Part shown: piece after piece, positions 1-4,124 of the stretch | Layout of the letters: every line of letters begins with the position of its first letter | How positions within the stretch are numbered: the first letter of the stretch is position 1 | Position numbers and translations under genes: made by a program | From: Motiliproteus sp041586615 | GTDB taxonomy: Bacteria; Pseudomonadota; Gammaproteobacteria; Pseudomonadales; Balneatricaceae | Reading direction: 5' to 3' | Assembly (NCBI GenBank): GCA_041586615.1 | Contig: JBFGZS010000094.1 | Span: forward strand, 1 to 7,092 | Length of the DNA stretch: 7,092 nt | Notes under the pieces: generated by a model | Databases searched by the model: none | What the model was told of the DNA's origin: nothing | The model's input: the letters and a program-made list of their open reading frames with translations, nothing else

Positions 1-1
1 C

Positions 2-748
2 CTCAAAAACGGCGAATACAAATTCTTGTCCGCCGTTTTCCCCTATGACGCCACCACCGGACGCCCGCTGCGTCTGCATTCGGCTGCGCTTGTTAATCGC
101 GCTGGCATCGACGGCATGCAGGCTGTTGAAGCGCTGGCCGCACTGAATCTCCACCCCCATCAACTCACTAACCCTCAAACAACATCACAGGAGCATTCCA
201 TGAATGAACTGCTGAAAAAGATGCTGGCCCAGCTGGGCATTATGGTCGAGGACGGCAAAGAGCCGGACACCGCCGCAGCATTGGCGGCGCTTAGCGCCCT
301 GCAAACCAAGGCCGGTACGGTCGATACACTGGCCACCGAAGTTGCCGCCCTTAAAGCCAGTGACCCGACCGGTGCTGTTGATCCGGCTAAGTTCGTGCCG
401 ATTCAGGTGGTCTCGGATCTGCAGGCCCAGCTGGCGGTGCTGTCGGCGGAAGGCCAGACCGGCAAGCTGGATCAGACTATCGCTCAGGCGCGACAGGACG
501 GGCGTTTGATCGAATCGATGGAAGGCTGGGCGCGAGACCTGGGCAAAAAAGACTTTGCCGCCCTGCAGGCGTTTCTGGATAAAGCCCGGCCGATCGCCGC
601 GCTGGCCGCGATGCAGACGGACGGCAAAAAACCGGCCGCCGATGCAGCCGATCCACTCGCCACCCTGAGTGCCGACGAGAAAGCCGTGTGTCTGGCCACC
701 GGGATCTCTGAAGTGGAATTCCTGAAAACCAAACAAGGTGAACAGTAA
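2..748 (+). CDS. Mu gpI-type prohead protease with C-terminal scaffold (5' partial)
   Basis: The reading frame enters from the left edge and ends at TAA 746-748, so only the C-terminal 248 residues are visible. Mu gpI is a procapsid protease that removes the scaffold during head maturation. The first ~40 visible residues carry the family's closing strand pattern: GEYKFLSAVFPYDATTG, then a short strand with RLHSAALVNRAGIDGM, equivalent to the 'sP.F.yd..tG' and 'LTN.paldG' motifs I recall from gpI proteins. The catalytic residues probably lie upstream of the window and cannot be judged. A linker rich in His, Pro, Thr and Gln follows, then an Ala/Leu/Asp-rich helical scaffold from about base 200. 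The position just before a decoration-like gene and the gpT-type capsid gene supports the call. Its stop overlaps the next start by one base (TAATG). The family call is by remembered similarity and gene order, not a search. Confidence 0.85.
   Translation, partial: LKNGEYKFLSAVFPYDATTGRPLRLHSAALVNRAGIDGMQAVEALAALNLHPHQLTNPQTTSQEHSMNELLKKMLAQLGIMVEDGKEPDTAAALAALSALQTKAGTVDTLATEVAALKASDPTGAVDPAKFVPIQVVSDLQAQLAVLSAEGQTGKLDQTIAQARQDGRLIESMEGWARDLGKKDFAALQAFLDKARPIAALAAMQTDGKKPAADAADPLATLSADEKAVCLATGISEVEFLKTKQGEQ
189..202 (+). promoter_or_regulatory. Internal ribosome binding site for the nested scaffold
   Basis: AGGAG at 189-193, a 6-nt spacer and ATG at 200-202 lie inside the protease-scaffold gene. 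The site decides the start of the nested scaffold and falls at the boundary between the protease end and the scaffold, in the Pro/Thr/Gln-rich linker. Confidence 0.8.
200..748 (+). CDS. Nested capsid scaffold protein (Mu gpZ-like), internal in-frame start
   Basis: An ATG at 200 lies in the protease frame and is preceded by AGGAG at 189-193 with a 6-nt spacer, a near-ideal ribosome binding site inside a coding region. The product would be 182 residues, starting MNELLKKMLAQLGIMVEDG. This mirrors Mu, where scaffold Z is made from an internal start in gene I and shares the protease C-terminus. The sequence fits a scaffold: Ala/Leu/Gln-rich, predicted mostly helical, with a single Cys and no enzyme motif. 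The C-terminus has the segment GISEVEFLKTK, which I recall as common at the ends of Mu-type scaffolds and which plausibly contacts capsid protein. The scaffold would be made in excess over the full-length protease and removed by it during maturation. That a separate product is made is inferred from the site and the Mu precedent. Confidence 0.8.
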   Translation: MNELLKKMLAQLGIMVEDGKEPDTAAALAALSALQTKAGTVDTLATEVAALKASDPTGAVDPAKFVPIQVVSDLQAQLAVLSAEGQTGKLDQTIAQARQDGRLIESMEGWARDLGKKDFAALQAFLDKARPIAALAAMQTDGKKPAADAADPLATLSADEKAVCLATGISEVEFLKTKQGEQ

Positions 749-1143
749 TGGCAGCCCTCACTAAAAACCGCAATACCCAGCGCCGCGCGCAGGGTTCGCA
801 CGTGGATCCGGTAGCCGCCGGTGCGGTGATCTATTCCGGCGCACTGGTCGTGCTTAACGCCACACACTATGCCCAGCCGGCAACCGCCGCTGCCGGTTTG
901 CGGGTGCGCGGAGTGGCCGATCACGCCGTCAATAACGTGGCCGGGGCGGATGGCGCGGGCAGTGTCACCACCAAAAATGGCGCACATCTGTTTGCCAATG
1001 CCGGTGATATCGATCGCTCTCATATCGGTGCAACAGCCTATATCGCGGATGACCAGACCGTGAAAGCCGATGGGACCGGCACCTCGGCGGTGGGCCGCAT
1101 CGACGATGTCGAATCTGCTGGCGTATGGGTGTTTATCGAGTAA
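748..1143 (+). CDS. Probable capsid decoration/stabilisation protein (Mu-like gp33 position)
   Basis: This encodes 131 residues and no Cys. The start ATG at 748 overlaps the preceding TAA by one base, with AAGG at 735-738 as a likely ribosome binding site, so it should be translationally coupled to the scaffold. The sequence is small-residue-rich and looks all-beta: strands around VAAGAVIYSGALVVLN (about 23-38), GLRVRGVADHAV, GSVTTKNGAHLFAN, then a closing DDVESAGVWVFIE. I recall similar 110-135-residue proteins just upstream of the capsid gene in many Mu-like prophages, often related to DUF2190 and usually annotated as hypothetical. Size, fold type and location between scaffold and major capsid genes suggest a cement protein on the capsid surface, as gpD does in lambda. 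No enzymatic motif is visible. Family recognition is fairly sure, but the decoration role is inference. Confidence 0.65.
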   Translation: MAALTKNRNTQRRAQGSHVDPVAAGAVIYSGALVVLNATHYAQPATAAAGLRVRGVADHAVNNVAGADGAGSVTTKNGAHLFANAGDIDRSHIGATAYIADDQTVKADGTGTSAVGRIDDVESAGVWVFIE

Positions 1144-1149
1144 TCGATA
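1134..1149 (+). other. Small inverted repeat across the stop codon, upstream of the capsid gene
   Basis: TATCGA (1134-1139) and TCGATA (1144-1149) are perfect reverse complements around GTAA, which holds the TAA stop at 1141-1143. In RNA the loop is GUAA, a GNRA-type tetraloop. The stem is short and AU-rich, so it is weak. A T6 run follows at 1167-1172, too far downstream for a normal intrinsic terminator. It may be chance. Confidence 0.3.
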
Positions 1150-1172
1150 CCCCGGTCATCAACTAATTTTTT

Positions 1173-1185
1173 GGAGAGAGCAATG
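1173..1185 (+). promoter_or_regulatory. Ribosome binding site of the major capsid gene
   Basis: GGAG at 1173-1176, within GGAGAGAG at 1173-1180, sits 6 nt before ATG 1183 and follows an AT-rich stretch (1161-1172). An in-frame TTG at 1171 is part of this leader and would consume the ribosome binding site, so ATG 1183 is preferred. The open, AT-rich leader fits strong initiation of the most abundant virion protein. Confidence 0.75.
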
Positions 1186-2076
1186 GACGTAAACGCCAAC
1201 AACCTCAGTATTCTGAATACCGCAGTAAAAACGTCATTTAACACTGCGTTTGCCGGTGCAGAATCGCAATACGGCCGTGTCGCCACGGTCATTCCGTCAA
1301 AGTCTTCCGCCAATACCTATGCGTGGCTGGGTAACTCCAGCCAGATTCGTGAGTGGCTGGGTGAGCGCGCGATTAACCGCCTCAAAGATCACGACTTCAC
1401 TATTAAAAACCGCAAGTTCGAGAAGACCGAAGGTATCCCGCGCGACGTGATCGAAGACGATCAGTTTGGCGTGTATATGCCGCTGTTTGCGCAGATGGGC
1501 CAGGATGCCAAAGAGTTCCCGGATCTGCTCACCTTCGCGTTGCTGAAAGAGGGATTCAGCACACTGTGTTATGACACTCAGAATTTCTTCGATACTGATC
1601 ACCCGGTCGGCAACGGTGAAAACGTTGCGTCGGTCTCTAACATGCAGGCCGGTGCCGGTGATGGCTGGTATCTGCTGTGTACTAAGCGTGCGATTAAGCC
1701 GCTGATCTGGCAGGAACGTCGCCCGTTTAACCTGGTGATGAAGAACAGTGCCCAGAATTCAGACCACGTCTTTATGACGGACGAGTTTCTGTGGGGCACC
1801 GATGCCCGCTGTAACGCCGGGTTTGGCCTGTGGCAGTTGGCGTTCGGCTCGAAAGCGGATCTGAATGACGACAACTTTAACGCCGCTCGCACCGCCATGA
1901 CCAAGTTCAAGAACGATGCAGGCTCACCGCTGGGCGTCATTCCGGATCTGCTGGTTGTTGGTCCGGACAATATGGCCAAAGCCGAAGCGCTGCTGGAAGC
2001 CATGAACAAGGCGAACGGTGCCAGCAACACCAATTACAAGAAGGTGGACCTGCTCGTCTGCCCTTGGTTGGCCTAA
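1183..2076 (+). CDS. Major capsid protein, Mu gpT type
   Basis: This encodes 297 residues, close to the 300-310 usual for Mu-type major head subunits (HK97 fold). ATG 1183 is chosen because GGAG at 1173-1176 has ideal spacing; the upstream TTG would add only four residues and lacks its own site. Family hallmarks in order are: an N-terminal helix (LNTAVKTSFNTAFAGAESQY, about 11-30), the VATVIPS strand, YAWLG...REWLGER (46-62), KNRKFEKTEGIPRDVIEDDQ (75-94, the extended-loop region), GVYMPLFAQMG, CYDTQNFFDTDHPVG (129-143), KPLIWQERRPF, GTDARCNAGFGLWQLAF, and the C-terminal NTNYKKVDLLVCPWLA. All are in the order I recall for gpT, and both ends look complete. The subunit assembles on the scaffold into the procapsid. 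The gene stands apart from the coupled genes, with a 39-nt gap before it and a 77-nt gap after it, both carrying inverted repeats, which suggests expression separate from its neighbours. Confidence 0.93.
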   Translation: MDVNANNLSILNTAVKTSFNTAFAGAESQYGRVATVIPSKSSANTYAWLGNSSQIREWLGERAINRLKDHDFTIKNRKFEKTEGIPRDVIEDDQFGVYMPLFAQMGQDAKEFPDLLTFALLKEGFSTLCYDTQNFFDTDHPVGNGENVASVSNMQAGAGDGWYLLCTKRAIKPLIWQERRPFNLVMKNSAQNSDHVFMTDEFLWGTDARCNAGFGLWQLAFGSKADLNDDNFNAARTAMTKFKNDAGSPLGVIPDLLVVGPDNMAKAEALLEAMNKANGASNTNYKKVDLLVCPWLA

Positions 2077-2094
2077 GCCCTACGCGAGAGATGT

Positions 2095-2124
2095 AGGTGG
2101 GGCTCTCATAGTCGAGCCCCACCT
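2095..2124 (+). terminator. Strong hairpin after the capsid gene (attenuator or mRNA end-protector)
   Basis: AGGTGGGGCTC (2095-2105) and GAGCCCCACCT (2114-2124) form an 11-bp perfect stem, mostly G-C, with an 8-nt loop (TCATAGTC). It begins 19 nt after the capsid stop. No run of T follows (the next bases are CCTGCGACC), so it is not a classical intrinsic terminator. It could cause partial termination, block 3' exonucleases so that the capsid message persists, or act with the overlapping stem at 2123-2143 on translation of the next gene. The stem is directly visible; the role is inferred. Confidence 0.6.
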
Positions 2125-2143
2125 CCTGCGACCTAATCAGGAG
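2123..2143 (+). promoter_or_regulatory. Stem that can cover the ribosome binding site of the gp35-like gene
   Basis: CTCCTG (2123-2128) is the exact reverse complement of CAGGAG (2138-2143), which holds the AGGAG ribosome binding site (2139-2143) of the next gene; the loop is 9 nt. The 5' arm shares bases 2123-2124 with the 3' arm of the 11-bp hairpin, so the two stems compete for two bases or stack end to end with a 4-bp second stem. The CCTCCT at 2122-2127 also matches the 16S rRNA anti-Shine-Dalgarno core. This would hold translation of the next gene down. The pairing is visible; the effect is inference. Confidence 0.45.
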
Positions 2144-2153
2144 AGATAATGAA

Positions 2154-2528
2154 ATGTCTGATCATATCCGTATCACGTCTGCCATCCAGGGCTTTCGCCG
2201 GGCTGGTATCGCGCATTCAACAAAGCCAACCACTCATGCCGTTGCTGACTTTTCGAAGCAGCAGCTGGCGCAGCTTGAAGCCGAACCGCGCCTGGTCGTT
2301 GAAATTGTTAAAGCACCTGAAACAGATTCGGGTGATAACTCGCAAGGGACCGTGGACAGCGCTCGCCTGGCAGAGCTTGTAGCGCATATTGGCTCTCTGA
2401 ATAAGGAAGATGTTTCCCTGTGGAGAGAGGACGGCACCCCGAAGGCCAGCGCCTATCCGAAAGGCACCAGCTCTGAAGAGCGTGATGCTGCATGGGCCGC
2501 GTTTACTGCCGAGCTGGATAAGGCATAA
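2154..2528 (+). CDS. Mu gp35/HI1506-like small head-region protein
   Basis: This encodes 124 residues. The N-terminal part (about 4-52) matches the HI1506/Mu gp35 pattern I recall: IRITSAIQGFRRAGIAHS, then FSKQQLAQLEAEPRLVVEIV, a small domain ending in an 'LeaEP.L.Ve' strand. A low-complexity linker (about 55-68) follows, then a C-terminal helical domain (70-124) with LAELVAHIGSL, a DVSLWREDGTPKASA turn and a DAAWAAF helix, resembling the small LEM/SAP-like helical modules often seen at this position. The start at 2154 is set by this homology; ATG 2149, five bases upstream, is in another frame. AGGAGAG at 2139-2145 serves as ribosome binding site. The precise role of gp35 proteins is not established to my knowledge; the location points to the head or the head-tail junction. 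The spacer to the next gene is only 2 nt. Confidence 0.78.
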   Translation: MSDHIRITSAIQGFRRAGIAHSTKPTTHAVADFSKQQLAQLEAEPRLVVEIVKAPETDSGDNSQGTVDSARLAELVAHIGSLNKEDVSLWREDGTPKASAYPKGTSSEERDAAWAAFTAELDKA

Positions 2529-2530
2529 AC

Positions 2531-2953
2531 ATGTACGCCACCCGTGACGACATGACCAAGCGGTTTGGTGAAGAGGAACTGATCCTCCTCACCGATCATG
2601 CTTCAGGTGCCGGAGTCATCGATGATGCGGTGCTGAGTCAGGCGTTAGCCGATGCCAGTGCCGAAGTCGACGGCTATCTCGGCGGACGCTACACCTTGCC
2701 GTTGCCATCGGTACCGGCGGTGCTGGTACGTATTTGCTGTGACATTGCCCGTTACCTGCTGCATGACGAACATGCCCCTGAGCGCATCGAGAAACGCTAT
2801 GACGGCGCGATTAGTTTCCTCAGCAAGCTGGGCAGCGGCACGATCAGCCTGGGTATGCCCGATGAGGGCGACGCCAGTCCCAGCAACAACACGGCACAGA
2901 TCAGCAGTGATGGCCGGGTGTTCGGGCGCAGTAACAGCGGAGACTTCATCTGA
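2531..2953 (+). CDS. DUF1320 head-completion/adaptor protein (Mu gp36-like)
   Basis: This encodes 140 residues, the usual length for DUF1320. The family features are clear: N-terminal MYATRDDMTKRFGEEEL (1-17), a helix with DDAVLSQALADASAEVDGYLGGRYTLPLP (31-59), a hydrophobic helix VPAVLVRICCDIARYLL (61-77), then ERIEKRYDGAISFLSKLGSG (84-103) and a C-terminal tail with RVFGRSNSGDF (129-139). This helical layout is that of connector adaptors that bind the portal ring (HK97 gp6-like fold), so the product probably joins portal to tail during head completion. The start lies 3 nt after the preceding stop codon, with AAGG at 2520-2523 as a modest ribosome binding site, and translation is probably coupled. 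The family call is firm by pattern; the adaptor role comes from family knowledge. Confidence 0.88.
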   Translation: MYATRDDMTKRFGEEELILLTDHASGAGVIDDAVLSQALADASAEVDGYLGGRYTLPLPSVPAVLVRICCDIARYLLHDEHAPERIEKRYDGAISFLSKLGSGTISLGMPDEGDASPSNNTAQISSDGRVFGRSNSGDFI

Positions 2954-3375
2954 TGTTGCAGCTAACGGATGACTACCTGGTTGCTGAAGATTACCTAGTG
3001 CAGCGCCTGGAAACCATTGAGGGGCTGCGTAAGGTGTATCGCAGCTGTGATCTGGCTGAGATGAAGGAGCGCGGCCAGATCACCCCGGCGGCTCATGTGA
3101 TTTATGCCGGGGACATTGTGCCAGAAACATCGCAAGGTGGCCTTCATGGCAACGTTACCCAAACATGGATGGTCGTCATTACCGTTAGCCTGCGCGATGC
3201 GCGTCAAGCAGGCCCGTTGCTGGCCTCGGTGGTTAACACTCTGGCCGGGTTGCACGGGGAGCTGGGCAACTTTATTCGCACTAATGCGCCGTCACGCCCC
3301 GGATTCTCTAACGGCTTCGGCTACTACCCACTAGCGTACCAAATCAAATTCAAAACCAAAGGAGCACGCCCATGA
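2953..3375 (+). CDS. Mu gp37-like protein, probable tail terminator
   Basis: This encodes 140 residues. The start ATG shares base 2953 with the preceding TGA (TGATG), with GGAG at 2939-2942 as ribosome binding site. The layout is alpha/beta: an N-terminal helix over DYLVQRLETIEGLRKVYR (13-30), a strand with PAAHVIYAGD (45-54), a strand TWMVVITVSLRDA (71-83) that resembles the core strand of tail terminator folds, a long helix AGPLLASVVNTLAGLHG (86-102), and a C-terminal NAPSRPGFSNGFGYYPLAYQI (111-131), which I recall as typical of gp37-like proteins of Mu-like siphoviruses. Position between the DUF1320 adaptor and the tube gene is that of terminator/completion proteins, which cap the finished tube and join it to the head. 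It overlaps the tube gene by 4 nt (ATGA). Terminator function is inferred from position and fold type. Confidence 0.72.
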   Translation: MLQLTDDYLVAEDYLVQRLETIEGLRKVYRSCDLAEMKERGQITPAAHVIYAGDIVPETSQGGLHGNVTQTWMVVITVSLRDARQAGPLLASVVNTLAGLHGELGNFIRTNAPSRPGFSNGFGYYPLAYQIKFKTKGARP

Positions 3376-4118
3376 GCGGACTACTGTTAGCAGGCGACGT
3401 GTATTTCGATCGCTTTGATGAAACCGGCAATTCCACCGGATTAGTGGGGCCGTTGAATGCAACCCAGCTGCAGATCAACACCCCGTCGGAAACCAAAGAC
3501 CGGACCTCCAAAAAGAAACTCTCCTATGGCCAGGCACTGGATAGCGTCACCATCGCCCAGCCCAGTGAAGTTGCGATCGCGTTTGACGATCAACCCGCCG
3601 AGATGCTGGCGATGGCATTGCTGGGTGATATCGATACGATCAATCAGGGATCGGGAACCGTGACGGATGTGGCGGTAACCTTACTGACTGCCGGGCTTTG
3701 GACCAAGCTGGTGCACAGTAATATTGCGCAGGTTGGCGTTAGCGCTAAATTAGCGGCGGATGATAGCGCCGTGGCCGCTGCTGCCTATGAGATCAACTAT
3801 GCAGCCGGTCTGATCCGAGCCACTGCGGGTGGCGCATTGGCCGCCGGTGGCGATATCAAACTGACCTATGACTATGCGGCCGTCACGGGATCACGTATCA
3901 ACGGTGGTATCCGCCCGACCATTCGTGCCCGGATCTTCCTCGACGGCACTAACCTCGCCACCGGAAAACCAGTCAAGTGCGACATCCCGGAAGCCTCACT
4001 CGCCCCCACTGCGGCGGTCGATCTGCTCGCCAGCGAGTACGTCAGCACCACCCTGGGCGGCAAGGTGATTCTGCGTGATGGCGAAACCGCGCCTTTCTAT
4101 CTCGATCAGGAAGGCTGA
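3372..4118 (+). CDS. Tail tube protein of a B3/D3112-like siphovirus
   Basis: This encodes 248 residues. ATG 3372 overlaps the previous TGA (ATGA), and AAAGGAG at 3358-3364 sits 7 nt upstream, a strong site fitting an abundant product. The N-terminus MSGLLLAGDVYFDRFDE (1-17) with GPLNATQLQINTPSE (26-40) is what I recall of tube proteins in Mu-like siphoviruses. The rest is beta-rich: VTIAQPSEVAIAFDDQPAEMLAMALLG (59-85), a middle AKLAADD...YEINYAAGLIRA...LTYDYAAVTGSRI part (126-176), and IRARIFLDGTNLATGKPVKCDIPEASL with ASEYVSTTLGGKVIL. Tube subunits stack into hexameric rings around the tape measure. No contractile-sheath gene lies on either side, which argues for a flexible non-contractile tail. 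The gene ends in tandem in-frame stops (TGA TAA, 4116-4121), six bases before the tape measure gene. Confidence 0.78.
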   Translation: MSGLLLAGDVYFDRFDETGNSTGLVGPLNATQLQINTPSETKDRTSKKKLSYGQALDSVTIAQPSEVAIAFDDQPAEMLAMALLGDIDTINQGSGTVTDVAVTLLTAGLWTKLVHSNIAQVGVSAKLAADDSAVAAAAYEINYAAGLIRATAGGALAAGGDIKLTYDYAAVTGSRINGGIRPTIRARIFLDGTNLATGKPVKCDIPEASLAPTAAVDLLASEYVSTTLGGKVILRDGETAPFYLDQEG

Positions 4119-4124
4119 TAACCG

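Noticed and set aside
185..1023. Minus-strand open frames of 183 and 179 residues across the scaffold and decoration genes
   Set aside because: They overlap each other and well-supported + strand genes, cross gene boundaries, and their Arg/Gln/Gly-rich sequences show no recognisable domain.
1171..1182. TTG at 1171 as the start of the capsid protein
   Set aside because: It would use bases of the ribosome site as codons and has no site of its own; ATG 1183 has GGAG with a 6-nt spacer and gives the usual gpT-type N-terminus.
2095..2124. Classical rho-independent terminator
   Set aside because: The stem is strong but no run of T follows, and genes of the same structural operon continue downstream, so full termination is unlikely.
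2149..2382. 77-residue + strand frame beginning MKCLIISVSR
   Set aside because: It overlaps the gp35-like gene in another frame, ends inside it and has no recognisable features; kept only as a question of start-site competition.
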